The position numbers were made by a program, and so were the translations under genes. The notes under the pieces are model-generated. The model had not been told where the DNA came from, did no database searches, and saw only the letters and a program-made list of their open reading frames with translations. This document shows positions 11,190 through 23,295 of a stretch of DNA of 64,000 nucleotides, piece by piece (the stretch's first letter is position 1; every line of letters starts with the position of its first letter). Origin of the DNA: Thereva unica (taxonomy: Eukaryota > Arthropoda > Insecta > Diptera > Therevidae); assembly GCA_949987705.1 (NCBI GenBank), contig OX465281.1:256094542-256158541 (forward strand). The letters run 5' to 3'.

Positions 11190-12050
11190 TATTAATGTAG
11201 CAGTGCTAAGCTCAGGAGTCACCCTTTGTACTACCAGTCCGGTATGTCACGTTTGTCTCGTCATGGTGCAATGTCTAGCAGTAAGCTTAGAACGATGGGA
11301 GGGGGGAGGAGAAGAGGTTGAGGGTTATTAAGGTTCGAAGGGGTGTTGAAGAAGGTGGCGATGATCCGTGCGTTTGAACTCTTGGAAGTTGTAGGAGGTC
11401 GGAAATACTGACTGCGGGAGATTATTCCACAGACGAGTTGTTCTATTGATAAACGCATTACTATCTTGTCAAGTGCGCGAACGGACAGGCTGCAAGTAGT
11501 GGGAGTGAGATGAGTGGGCTAATCTTGTGTTGCGGGTATAAGATTGCTGTGAAGGCAGGAGAGCGTTTATTTCGAAGGAACAGTGATAGTAGAGATACAA
11601 TTTTGTCAGTGCTGCTACATTCCTACGGTGGCTCAGGATGTCGATAGTGTACCAAACGGTATCGTCATCAATTAATTTAAGGACTCTTTTTTGCACCTTA
11701 TCTAACCATCCCAAGGTGGTTATCAAGGCGCCGCCCTAAACGAGGGTGTTATATTCGAGAATAGACCGAATGTAGGATTTATAAATAACAGCTCGGGAGG
11801 AAGCCAGGAAGAGGAACTTGCACCTCTTAAAATATCCCAAGCACTGGGATGCTTGTTTGGCGATTTGAAATATGTAGTCATTCCATCGCAAGTCTTTGGC
11901 TAATGTCACGCCTAAAATGTGTAGGGATAGGTCGGCCATTAGTTCAACACGATCCACTAACACGGATGGAGAGGGGTTGCACTTTTTATTGGAGATAAAA
12001 CAGTACTTGGTTTTGGTGAGGTAGACTCTGTCATTAGAACGTGGGACGAA
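11190..12050 (-). mobile_element. LINE-A fragment (RT thumb and 3' end)
   Basis: Minus frames 11736-11963 and 11469-11726 reproduce the LINE-A thumb (DLRWNDYIFQIAKQASQCLGYF, YIRSILEYNT, LDKVQKRVLKLIDDDTV). They are separated by a stop and frameshift. The 3' end is close to 11195, with a tail variant reading 'gtgctaagctcaggagtcaccc' on plus, different from the 1614 copy. The catalytic RT motifs are missing, so the copy is 5'-truncated. Confidence 0.8.
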
Positions 12051-12640
12051 GAATTTAATGTGGCGTCATCACGAATGGTGTCTTGGCGACTTCGACCATT
12101 CGTACGACTTTTGCGATAAGAGAATAACACTCTTCGCAGCAGAGAATAACACTCTTCGAAGGAGAAGAAGCCCTGAAGCCGGACCAGGAAAGAAGCTACT
12201 CCCCTACCTGCAGGGCGCCATCAGATACTACCGCCGAGAAAGGGGAGTTTTTCTTGTCGAGGACGCTTTTAAATAATGAAGACAGAGAGTTGAAAGTATT
12301 GTGATTCTGAACCACTGCTGTAGACAGCGATTCAATCTGCCCGAACACTTTCGTACTTCTTTCAATGTCATCCAGTATAGGGTGAAGAGAAGCTTATTGA
12401 CCTTACAAGTGCAGAAAGAGGTGGCAACAAAATTTAGGATCCCTGAGTGAATGTCATCAATCGAGTCTAAAACTGTTGCTACCCGGGAAGAAACTTCTTG
12501 AAATTTGTCCATCAAGCAACACGAGCTAGCCGCAACAGAAGCCTGGATGTCCGACAAAGAGTCAAGCCAGACGTTATCGGCTAGCATATGAAAATGTGAG
12601 ATGTTGCCGTAAAAGGAGTTAAGGCAACTAATAAAGGTCA
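12051..12640. other. unassigned; minus frame of 137 codons and a small duplication
   Basis: A 16 bp unit 'agagaataacactctt' occurs twice between 12119 and 12157. The minus frame 12228-12641 has Ser/Val-rich stretches (SSRVATVLDSIDDIHSGIL) that could be helical, but I do not recognise a family. It lies head-to-head with the endonuclease scrap at 12687, so it could be decayed LINE sequence or chance. Confidence 0.3.
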
Positions 12641-12890
12641 AAATCTTTATAATATCCTAATTTCCTGCATAAATCATATCCAAGATATGATGGGTTCTAA
12701 AGACGAAATCCTACTATTGGGTGATTTTAATTTACCCAATGTTCAATGGGTATCTTGTGATGACGACGATAACTACCTCCCTGAAAACTACCTTAATTTT
12801 AGAGGATCCAGCTTTCTGAATTCCCTATTGCCATGCGGATTGAACCAAATGAGCTATTCACAGCACTACGCCGATCAACTTCCAGAATGA
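12641..12890 (+). pseudogene. LINE endonuclease scrap (GDFNLPNVQW)
   Basis: The plus frame 12687-12890 starts MMGSKDEILLLGDFNLPNVQW, with upstream in-frame sequence resembling the helix before the GDFN motif. This is the central motif of APE-type endonucleases of non-LTR retrotransposons. The SDH motif expected further on is absent and the frame ends at 12890. Sequence differs from LINE-A (VAGDFNVHNGNW), so it is from another family, perhaps LINE-C. Confidence 0.6.
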
Positions 12891-14356
12891 ATGAGAAAAA
12901 ATACTCTTTCGATGGTCACTAATAGCATTTCTATATTTTTTACCTAAAAAAGGGCTAATTCCAATTGCGAACGGACTTCCCGCATTGATAACGATCAATT
13001 TTTAGGCTTTCGAACCCGATCGGAATTTGTCTAGGCTACTTGTTTGCATAAATTGATTGCCCCTCACAAAATCGATTTCTTAATTTCTTCTAATGCAGAA
13101 AAATATTTTAATTTCGTTTTTTTCAATCGTATTTAATTACACAAAAATCCGGTGTCTTCCAAAAAACGTCACCACCATCAAGTTCATGGTGGGTGCTTCT
13201 TGTTTTTCTTTTCCTTTTTTTTTGAAATAATTTCAGCATTAAAATGTTGATCCAGTTTGTCATGGCGAACATTAAAATAAAAGGTTGAATTAAATTTCAC
13301 GTTTAAAATATCCAGTTTATCCGTTTTTAGCAAAAAAAGGCATTTCCCAGAAAAATAATAATAATATTGTTATTAAAATTTTTTTTAGTCTAAAATCGAA
13401 AATATATTTAAAAATTCTAAAAATAATTTTCTGTATTAAAAAAAAAAAAATTTACTTAAATTTCGCCTTAAGTTTGTTAATCGCAAATTACCATATTAGA
13501 GGCTGATTAACACAGACCTAGACCGGTAAGGTTTTGGCTGACCACCCAGAGTTTTTTTGTGATAGGCAAACTAGTGTACATAACCTGAATCGAGAGAAAG
13601 GTGTATATCCAGAGTCAGTCAACCATAGTTTCTGGCCGTGGAATTGGTTAACAATTGATCCATGTGATCGATGAAGACCGTGAGTTAATGACTGTGTAAT
13701 ATATTAACTATGTTTTTTTTGCTTTTTTCATTGTTGTTTATCGGTTATTGAATATTGTTCTATATGGATTGAGTATTTTTACCAAGAAAAAGCAGGAACG
13801 ACTATTGGATTGGAATGCCAACTAGTATAATTGTAGCACCATTGGCTTTCAAAAGTCGTAATATTTACAGGAAATTGTTGTAATTAAAGGTACTTGCACT
13901 GTTATACAAAAAATATTAAAGTAAAATTAAAATTTTATAAAATAAACATAAAAAAAACATATTTTAGAGAACACTGTTGGTGGATAATATATGGTCTACG
14001 AGGCAGTTGTGTTCCCAAAATGTATGAAGGACTCTGCGTAAGATTTTGTCACTTCTAAATTTTATAAATACAATTTTTAACGAAATTATGATTAACTCCG
14101 CCGTTTCAAGTAGTGACTAGTCACAAGTAATTCAAAATTGTGACCAGTCATAAGTCACAAGCTTTTGTGATTCGTTTCATATGTATATCAAAGGAACTCC
14201 ACAGAGTGTTTGATTCTTTTCCGTTGTCCGTCACTGCGATCAAAAACTTAACAGCTGCTGGGAGCGTAATACGGCAAACTGCACCGGGCGCAAAAAAACC
14301 CAAACGCCGGCCCTGGTTGCAAGGCAGTATCGGGCAAGGAAGAATTTGAGTCAAAG
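12891..14356. other. AT-rich, unassigned; possible hAT 3' terminus near 14316
   Basis: The stretch is dominated by A/T runs, including a 10+ A run near 13438. Close to 14110-14150 there is a cluster of related palindromic words ('gtgactagtcac', 'gtgaccagtcat', 'aagtcacaag'). At 14302-14316 'aacgccggccctg' resembles the 3' terminus of hAT elements, but no partner end or 8 bp duplication was found. Confidence 0.35.
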
Positions 14357-14975
14357 GGATTTTCTGATGGAGGTCACCAAGGACCAGAAGTGGTGTTAAT
14401 AAGTTTACCTCTTAATCTGTCATCAAAGGATGCTTTGATTTGCCTGATGGTGGTTTTGCAAGGGTTTCTCAGCCTGATGTACTCGCGTCGGGATGATTCG
14501 CTCGGGAAATTCCTGTACTCTTTATAGGCGGTTTCTTTAGCTTTGATTGCGTTCGCCACTCTGTATGATTGATCCTGATGGATTTGGAAGAATGGTAAAT
14601 GAATAAACGCCAATATAATTTTTGTGATGCAGAAAGCGGAAAAGTTGGCATCCATATTCTGAAAACACAGATCCCAATCTGCAGCTGGGAAGAATCGAAT
14701 AAGTCCCAACCAATTGGCTTTCCCATAATGCCAAATAGTTCTTCTAGGAGCTGGTATGGTTGAGATGGATGGTGGTATTGGTATTTTTCTGGGTTGCCTA
14801 GAGGTGAATCAACTGTTATGGAGTACCGCGCTTGGTAAGAGGTAAGAAAAAAATCAAGGAGATGGGCCCCTTGGTCCACAGCGCCAGGAGCTCGTATAGG
14901 GCAGTTAACCAAGTAGGTTATTAGTCTCTGCAAAGAGCTCGGCTTCTCGACAGGAAATACTGGTGCCATATGAGT
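14357..14975 (-). mobile_element. LINE-A fragment (endonuclease end and linker)
   Basis: Overlapping minus frames 14469-14969 and 14374-14709 match the 1614 copy: NCPIRAPGAVDQGAHLLDFFLTSYQARY (compare NCPTRIPDVSGHGAQLLDLFLTSHPTRY), then AIKAKETAYKEY. At nucleotide level 'gttaccaaggaccagaag' near 3447 reappears as 'gtcaccaaggaccagaag' near 14375. Both ends are missing, and frame changes show decay. Confidence 0.8.
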
Positions 14976-17730
14976 AGTTCAGCTAAAGAGTTAATGTGGA
15001 TAAAGAGGTTGCCAAAAGGATTATTGTATTTTAATCAACTTCCAACGTTTTATGTGGACACTGCAAGTGTTGTTAAGCTTTTCTAAAAAATTCTGGAAGT
15101 TGATAGGTTTTTATAATACAAGAATATTAAAAAATTTGTTTAATAATACAAGGATATCAAAAGTCGGACTTGCATTGTAATTTTATTATTAATAGAATTT
15201 TCTAGAAAAAATTCAGTTTAAAAATAAATCTATTTAACTCTTTTCAAGTTATGTAAACAAAAAAAAACTTATTTTATCTTTGATATGAAAAGGTCAAGTT
15301 TCGACCACATCAAAAACCTGACGCGAAACCTGACATGATTCCGATCGATCGCATATTAAATGTCGAACATCGAGAGTCGTTATCTGCGACGTTTTGATTT
15401 TCTGCACAATTTGCATTTTTGTATACATAACTATATACATATATACTTTTATGTATAAAGATATTTATTTTTTAGTCCAATAAAATTAAATAAATATCCA
15501 GGTCCCATGCAGATGTGATCAACCTTGCCAGAGAAATCGCACGTAACATGGTTCACTCGTCTAGCATTAAATAGATGACGACGCCTCCGCTGTAGAAATG
15601 TGTGAATGAAATTTCTAAAAATCAACTGCGACTGCGCCGATGGATGGATGATTCTGAAGCAAAACACACTACTAGCCCGCAAGTCGAATGCAGTCGACCA
15701 AGACACCACAGGTAAAATATAGACAAAATATAGCCTAAGCAGCTGTTTTACCTGAACCTGAGCAAAGTCGCATCGATTGGCAGTTATTGTCCGAGGTTTT
15801 CTTTTATTTTTATTTTCTTAATTTTTTTTTTTTTTCGTTTTTGGTCAGTATCTTTCCTTTGCGAAACACCCAATCGAGTTCAGTAATACAAGGCCGGGAG
15901 TTTGTCGATTCGCATTCGTCTTGCGACTGTAAGTAAATGGTCTTGCGATGCGGTCTAAATATTGAAATCGAGAGTTTTTTTCGGTTTTTGTTTGCTTTAT
16001 TTTTGCGAAAGGAAAGAGTTTAATTATATTGGTTGTTCTGTTTCAATAGAGGAAGCTTAAATTGTCGATATTTTTTGTCATTTCTTTAAGACAAAATTAC
16101 GACGTTTTTGCGAAATTTTTAAATCAAATTCGAAGTATCGAAAAATTTCCGAGTACATAATTCCAAATCCCGAGAAAAACAAAACTCGATCAGAGATTCG
16201 CAAGTCATAATTCCGCAAACCAAGAGAGAGAGATGAAGACATCAATTTAATGACGACCAAAATAAACTTTTCACAGCAAATTAATTAACTGCTGTTGTTT
16301 GTGCACATTTGAATAACTAGTGTGACTTTGAATTGGACGAACATTAAAAATCTTCCAAAAATCTAAAAATCTATAATAAATTGTTTCTACTTAAAAGTTC
16401 AGGGAGACACACAACATCGAAAACGAAATCATTACTTCCTGGACAAAACTGCATCCACCTGCAAAACAAGTACCAGCCGAATTTTGTAGCAAGACAGCAT
16501 TTCAGCTATTGAAACTCTATTGTTTCGTTTTTATCACCAAACTAATCTTCCTCTGATTTAATTTTTTCATATTTCACCAAATATATGTCATAAACAACAC
16601 CAGACATTAACATTAGTCCACTTCAATGCCTCGATAATCACTTTTATAATTATGAAATCATTGTTTCTTCCAAATTTTGTACATTCAACCGAACATGTCC
16701 AAATTTGGTCACCTAGAGAAGAATTTTATCGTAGACAAATTATTAGATATCTGCGATGGCTGATGTTGTTGCGTAATCGAAATTCTTTAAATTCTCGCAA
16801 ATGCCGTTTTTGGTTTTCAACATTTCAGTTGCGGTTTGGGGACTTTTGCATTTTTAGATGTCCCTCGTTTTTTCGATATTGAGAATCACTGGTAATGGAC
16901 AAGCCCTGTTTTGACAATTTTATTCGGGGTCATGTTAACCATTTTAAAATTTTTAGTGAACAACCTTGCAGTTTCCTAGTAGGTATATCACTCACAAGAA
17001 CAGTAGAAATAAAATAATTGAGTGGTAAACAAGAATTTTAGTATATATTACAGTGTTTATGGTGGTGGGTAGATAGCGCCGCTAAAACTCCCAAGTGCGA
17101 TTTGGATGTGTCAAAGAGGAGCTTAGATTACATATGCAGTCAATTTAGGGTGGGGGTGTCTTTGAACATAACAAGGTCACATTAAGGATCCTTGATTTAT
17201 GTACTTTACTATATAAAAGTTTGTAAGGGGTGCCTCTTATTTCTTTTGAGCCAGTACAATGTCATACTTCAAAGGAGGCGAGGTGCTATTGTAATGCCAA
17301 AATGACAAAAACAAGCAAATTAAAAAAAAAGAAAGAAAACAAATACCAATGGGGAGTGATTTTTGACGAGTTTGTATGCATTAACCTGATTCAGAGTAGG
17401 TAAGAAGCCTTTGCCTCCACAATGTACATATATTTATATTTTACAATCACACCTCGCCTCATTATCTGGATACACTCTCATATACCAGTAGGAGATTATT
17501 TTTGAATCCGGATATATTAAGAAAATTGAGGCCTCAGTACAATTTACAATGGTGTAAGGGACAAATGTACTATTGCCTCGTGTAAGTTCGGCACTAATCT
17601 ATTAAAAACAAAATTCTATACTTCTAGTTAGTGTACGCGGATTGGGGATTGCAAGTTTTGAGTATGAGCCAAGCAGGCTAACTTTAGTATTATCTGAAGA
17701 CTTCCTCACAAAGAAATAAACCTGGCTGTA
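14976..17730. other. no gene recognised
   Basis: This is long AT-rich DNA. A small inverted pair 'atcaacttcca'/'tggaagttgat' lies at 15032-15098. Short frames (60-86 codons) have no motifs and are not conserved within the window. Alternating 'tacatatatac' sequence occurs near 15430. I see no promoter, exon chain or element termini that can be defended. Confidence 0.5.
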
Positions 17731-17960
17731 CCCGAGTAAAAATAAAACGTACAGCGTACAACGTCAAAACGCCTGCATAGCCCTCCAAACAGAAAAATAA
17801 ATTAGAATCGCTCGCACTTTACAAAAGTTTTGCTTTTCCAAATGAAGTCCGATACAGGAACGTTTCAATAAAAGAAGCAGCATTATTCGTGAGTAGTACA
17901 TAGTTGGGGGACCGCGTGGGAAAACGACTCTCACGTTTTGGGAGTGGTCGATTATGACCC
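17731..17960 (+). mobile_element. 5S-bearing TIR element, decayed partial copy
   Basis: It begins TA|CCCGAGTAAAAAT at 17729, identical to the terminus at 39177. A short 5S-like core is visible at about 17876-17920, sense on plus: 'agcagcatt', then 'gtagtacatagttggggg' and 'accgcgtggg'. The opposite terminus was not found and the region upstream of the core is shortened. Confidence 0.6.
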
Positions 17961-19214
17961 AAAAAGATTATAACATTGCATACCCGCAGAGCTTAGCACT
18001 TTTATTAGGCTTCATTACCGCAGCCTCAGGAAGCAATTGTATAGATTTGTATATGCATCTGCTTAGATTGTGCTTTAGTACCGTTGCTGAAGGAAGCAGA
18101 AGAACAGCCCTTCTGCTTACTGCTTTATATCTGCTACGCTGCAAAGAACTTGAATTTTGCCTACTGGGGTTAAACACAGACAATAAAGCTCTGGGAAAGA
18201 TACAAAAGCTCACTAATCACCTATAACAGGACGACCAGAAAAGAAAAAGGAAATAATTGGAAGTTTCACTTCAAGACCAATCAAGACTTAGTAAAATTCC
18301 GCTAAGCAACCCAGATTAAAGAAAAGGCCGCATTCACGTATGAATCTCTCCAATCATTTAAACAGTATAAGTTTTCAACAACAAGGAGCTTCTATGTACC
18401 TCATAATCTGGCAAGAAGGCTAGAACCTAATCACTCGCAACTCTGAAAAATTTTCAGAGCTTCCTTTGCCTTTTGAAATGGGTATATCCTATCTATTTTG
18501 GGAGAAAGACAACTTAACATTTATACCCAATGCAGAGCCTGCGGATTATACTCGGGGTATATCCTTCAGGGGTATCGTTTTGTTTGTCGTGAAGACAATG
18601 GAGAAGGCTGTCCATAGAGTTTCACTGACAATTTGCACCAACCGCTCTTTTCCTCTCAATCATTATACCTGAAGAAGAGCTCCATTAAAACGACTTGATT
18701 GTAAATCTGGTCCCCTAGTTGGAAGGAGAAGTCTTAACTAAAGGAAGTCTGCTGATGGTTGAAGAACCCTTTCACAATATATTAGCGACTTTAAGAAGAC
18801 GAGGTCAAGACAAGAGACTGAAACGATGTCATGTTGAGAACTCGAAAACTAGTGTTCACTGGTCTGAAGAACAGTGTCTAATTGTATTTGGTAGCATATA
18901 AGACTATTTACGACTTAAAATTCTGTTTTATAGCACAGAGGACTCGTCATTCGACCGTCTCCCATTACCCTCTTCTTCTTTGTCTGTATTGACTCTTTTC
19001 GGGGTTTTGATAGAAATTAACAAATCGGGTGCCACTAACTTCCGAGGCCTTTCTTAGCCGTTCGATGGAAAGTTTCCCAATTCATCACAAGGCGCCTTTA
19101 CGTTTTCATCAACAATCCAATCATCAACTAGCAATCTATTGGCAAGATAAATTACAAATAAAGAACTATGGCCTGTCAAGGAAGGATAGATGGCCGCATT
19201 CTGCGAAGGAAATG
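17961..19214. other. no gene recognised
   Basis: Open frames of 60-90 codons appear on both strands, including an opposed pair at 17954-18226. None has a recognisable domain. The base composition is less AT-rich than its neighbours, which would fit decayed coding sequence of a repeat, but this is only an impression. Confidence 0.35.
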
Positions 19215-19400
19215 GTAGGTATTATATTGGGCAAACCTTCTGACGTGATAACGAGAATCTAGCCAAACGGACAGGACATGTTCTACGTAATGGTGATGAC
19301 AGAATTTGAAAAATGATTATGAAGAAAAGTCCAGACGGACACAGAGATACCGAACGCGGAGGTGTAAGAAATTTGAGACTTAAAGCCAAAGGCCGACAGT
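19215..19400 (+). pseudogene. possible LINE C-terminal scrap (RTE-like)
   Basis: In one plus frame the text LAKRTGHVLRNGDDRI is followed, after a stop, by KMIMKKSPDGHR. A W/RTGHVxRxxDxRxPKKxL block is typical of the C-terminus of RTE-type and related LINE polyproteins. Only this block is readable and it contains a stop, so the assignment is weak. Confidence 0.3.
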
Positions 19401-20238
19401 CCAAAGGAAGGAAACCAACGCCAAAAATAACAGGCTGTACACACTTGGATCCGGAAGACAGTCTAAACTATGAGACGTAGAAGTGCTATCAGATCCTATG
19501 ATCGAGAAGTTGTAAAATTTTAGGCCTCCTTCAATAATTATACTAGATAACCTTCACCTTCATCTTTTCGGCTAAAATCAACGATGGAAGTTTTAGACAA
19601 CCATATTAGAGAGGGTCTTACAGTGTCTTCTCAACTCCACTAGTTAAAATTTGCGACCCGGCGGACCTGCAGAAACTGCCATATTAGAGTAGAATAAGGA
19701 TGGTAGTTGATTATAGATGTCTGTTTTGTGGATTAACGGAGAACTTGCTGTGTGATTGTGAGGTTACAGCGAGGAGGAGATTGAATCTGCTCGATTACGG
19801 CTCCATTTGGGGTTTCGCCTGCAAAGACACCCTCTCAAAGAAAGAGAAAGACGAGAGAATCTGAAAGAACTCCCAAGGCCAATGCAATTGATACTTCACC
19901 CTAGATGGGGTGGGATACCACTTCGGCGATTAAATAGGAGATGTCTTCCTCATACAAGAGCTAGTAGAAGATAAGATAGAATATTACTGTAAAAAGAGAA
20001 CAAGAAATAAGAAATATTATCAGCCTAGAAAAAGCGACAAGACAAAAGTGGATTCTAACCAGGGACTCTAGGGGTGTTACTCAGACGCTTTAAAGCCCAT
20101 TCGTACGTTCTTCTTGTCAATAGAGATACGGAATAAGAACTCGATTCTTTAATCTTATGAGTACTTGGTTTTCGATCCCACTCATATAGTAGGTACTTGA
20201 TACTTTTCTCAAGCATAGCACCCAAAACAGACACCGTA
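19401..20238. other. no gene recognised
   Basis: Only very short frames are present and no repeat signature was noticed. Confidence 0.4.
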
Positions 20239-20680
20239 CGCCTGAGTAAAAATTCTACTTTTACAAATGCAGCCCGCTATAGACGCAAACGGAATAGTCT
20301 AAAAAAAAGCACGGTACGCTTCCACTTTTTTTAAAACTATAGGACGAAGAAAATGTTTGATCTGGTGACTATAAACGGTGCCATTAGGCATACTCAGTGG
20401 ACCAGTTCTTGTTCGATTGCGCATGTTAAGCAGCATTGGATGTGGTTAGTACTTAGTTGGGGGACCACTTAGTAAAGTATAACTAGCGTTTGAATTTATC
20501 CATTTCGAATGCATTCATATCAGTAACAGATGCGTGCATATCACTGGCGGGCCCAATTTTAGGTTTTCATGCCTGTAATGGGAGCGTACATACCATGTTC
20601 CAGGCCCATTTGCGTCTGCCTGTTGGGGGTGCGTACATGAATTTCAAAATATTTACCAATTAAATTACTTTTACTTGGGA
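20239..20680 (+). mobile_element. 5S-bearing TIR element, long copy
   Basis: The left end reads 'cgcctgagtaaaaatt' and the right end 'taaattacttttacttggga', imperfect inverted repeats of the family terminus. Inside, in order, are a left body block shared with the 45 kb copy ('tataggacgaagaaaatg'), a 5S-like core (20380-20488) and a right body block ('ggcgggcccaattttaggttttcatgcctgta'-type sequence) that matches, reversed, the copies at 39 and 45 kb. There is no protein frame, so it is non-autonomous. Confidence 0.75.
20380..20488 (+). ncRNA. 5S rRNA-like core of TIR element (best preserved)
   Basis: Sequence along this stretch aligns colinearly with animal 5S rRNA: GCCATTAGGCATACT at the start, GTTAAGCAGC (box A region), then GTGGTTAGTACTTAGTTGGG and GGGACC (intermediate element and box C region). 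Box C is nearly intact, while both arms that form helix I are diverged. It is therefore a 5S-derived sequence within a mobile element, not a working 5S gene. Whether RNA polymerase III still recognises it is unknown. Confidence 0.7.
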
Positions 20681-23116
20681 TGTAAATTACATTAGTTTTT
20701 GTAATCTGTCGCAGCCGAAAATCGAGTAAATTACATAAACTTTAAGGCAAAAATTTCAATGAAGTATTCATCGATTCTCAAGAAATGAAGTACTTTTGAA
20801 CGAGTAAAAACTAATCATTAAGTAATCTTTCATTCTATTATGAGTATTTAACTGTACGCCACTGATATCCGTATAATTTTTGTGTTAGAAGCATTCATCC
20901 TCGTGTATTTCAGGCCATAACAAGACACAAAGAAATTGCAAGATAAAAAAACGGGAGATTCCAGAACAAATCGTAAACAGTCGTTCAGGAAGTACCTCTC
21001 TTACTCTTGTAAACCAAAACCATCCAAATAAGTGAAATTTAAGAAAACATCCTGTACAACCAACAAACGAAAGAAAGGACTTAATCAATACATTTGATCT
21101 AGTATTTTGTCTCAAAATTATAAAAAAGACAAGAGTCGAAAAATGTCATGAAAAATTCCTGGACGCTTATAGAACCTTATAACAATATATCTGTTGCACA
21201 AAAATGGTATGTTAGGAGGAAAAACATGATTCTTAAAACAAAAGATCTTGTGTGAATAAAAAACAAATCTTTTATTTGCCCAAAAGAACTATTCCTCTAT
21301 TTTTTTAAACTCTACAGAAATTTATGAAAATAAGCTAATACATCTTGACAACCTTAAACCTCAAAAATCTATCAAATAAATCAATACGTTATTAAAAAAA
21401 ATAAATAGGATAACCTATAATACAAATATATTATTTCAATTTAACAAAACACCTTTTAAAAATGTGCAACAAAATTTATGCAAGACCTTTTTTTTTGTTA
21501 CTTCAACTAATTTAAAACTAATTTACTAATAAAGTAATAAATTCAAATAAAACAAAAAATAAATAAAGTGTGAATATGCAAAATACGTAATCCACAGAAC
21601 TAGTTCTAATATTATTAAATATTAATAATCTTGGCTCATTAATGATTAGACAAAAATAAGACAAAATAAACGTCTACAATTTTTTTGTACTATGTATATT
21701 AATCTGTATACAAACTTCTCAGCTTTTAATATTATAAATAATAAATTAATAAATCTTTTTTTTTTAGTTTTTTAATTTGTTCCTTTTTTGAATTTAAATA
21801 TATTATTAAATTCTATTTCTGTTTGGGATTAATAATAAATACAGAAAAATAACAAACATAATAAATCTTCTTTCGCATCATAATAATAAAAAAAAAATAT
21901 TTTTGTAGTTAGTAAGAGTAATTGTTATTTATATAAAGTTTTTATTCATATGAGCAACTAAACTGAATTTCATTACAAACCTCTGAGTAAGATCTTTTAC
22001 GCTGCTTCCGGTTTGGATGTGTACAAAACAACAATCACTTTTTGTAAACCAGGTCTTAGAAGTCACGGAATTAAAACTCTTTTATTTTATTTTTAATTTT
22101 TTTTTTTTATTATTTAATTTTTACTTAATTTCTGCACGTCTTGAATAAAAATTTTCAACAGTCTCTTTCTCTTTCTCTCAAACTTAAAAACAAGGACACC
22201 TGTTTTATAAAACTTGCACTAGTTTAGTTAAGATCTATACAATATAGTTCACTCCTTCTTTACTTTTGTTTATATATTTTTCTTTGTGCACTTTTGTAAT
22301 ATTCCAGGTGATATTAAAAGAATTCCAAAAAAACACAAAATTTTGCAAAAAATAATCCTCGATAAAATTTTGGACAAATCGGTTCAAAAGCTCCGTAGAG
22401 TTAAAAGCTCACGAAAGATATATTTTGGTTTTTTGTTGCTTGCGCTATAAGAACGATCGTTTTCGACCTTCTGTTCGCCGGGTGATCATGTGTTCGACTG
22501 AAATCTCGTCACACCTGAGGTAAGTCTTTATTGAAAATTTTTCGATCGAGTCTGGTTAGCCAGGCCACACAGGTGAGCTCTCTATATGCCAGGTGAAGCA
22601 TAGGGTTATCATACAGCTAAGCTTTAGCTCGAAGCTCGCCGCTACTATGCTGCATGCTGCTTGCTGCTGATGACGGCGGCGTCGTCGGAAGGCGCGAATT
22701 TCAATGTTTTTGTTTTGAATTTTTATTTTTTATTTTTTTATTTTTATTTTTTTTATTTGAATTTTGTTTTGACTCATTTTTTCGCCGCTGTCTAGATGGA
22801 GATGATCACAATATTCGCCTTAATAGCAGCAGGTTTTTGCTGCTACCTCCATCTGGGAGAAATGAAGACGAACAGAGGTCACTCTAATGCCGGCAGGGGA
22901 AATGGCTACAAAAATTATTAAATTGATAAAAAAAAATACATATGATAAGTGTGTAATTCCCCAAAAAAAACACGCTTGATTGACAGAAATGTGGAAGTGA
23001 ACATTAATCACCCCGGAGAGAGAAAATGCAAAAACATTTAAATTCAAAATGATTTGAAAATTAGTTTTTTTTGTGTCATTATTATCATCATGAACAATCA
23101 TATCATCATCATCAAG
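20681..23116. other. AT-rich region, no gene recognised
   Basis: The stretch is extremely AT-rich between 21200 and 22150, with many poly(A)/(T) runs. A T-rich simple repeat of 'attttt' units lies at 22715-22760. A single 'ctgaggtaagt' at 22514 resembles a splice donor, but no exon could be read upstream. This could be intron or intergenic DNA of a host gene. Confidence 0.45.
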
Positions 23117-23230
23117 GAGTCGTCCATAAATTACGTGAGACGGTTTAGGGGGGGAGGGTGTCTAGCCGAATCTGGCCAAATCTCATGTTGGGGAGAGGGG
23201 GGGCCTCGGCAAATATCATGTAATTATAAT
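23117..23230 (+). repeat. terminus of a 'CATAAATTACGT' type DNA repeat
   Basis: GTCGTCCATAAATTACGTGA is followed by a G-rich run ('ggggggaggg'), a layout widespread at the ends of arthropod non-autonomous DNA elements. A reversed counterpart ('catgtaatttatgggga' preceded by a long G run) lies at about 26518-26572. The two could be ends of one element or of two related ones. Confidence 0.4.
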
Positions 23231-23295
23231 TTTTAAAGAAACAGTGCAAAATGGCAAGAAAACTGGGTTTAATGAAGTAAAACATGTTTCTCCAC

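Noticed and set aside
12228..12641. 137-codon minus frame as a gene
   Set aside because: Continuous, but no domain or conserved relative in the window; adjoining sequence is LINE debris.
14302..14316. hAT 3' terminus
   Set aside because: The word 'ccggccctg' fits, but no partner terminus or 8 bp duplication was found, so it is not called as an element.
20380..20488. functional 5S rRNA gene
   Set aside because: Order of motifs is right, but helix I arms and several paired positions are diverged, and the sequence sits inside a dispersed element with copies in both orientations.
22514..22524. splice donor (ctgag|gtaagt)
   Set aside because: A single 9-base match with no readable exon upstream or acceptor downstream is not enough.
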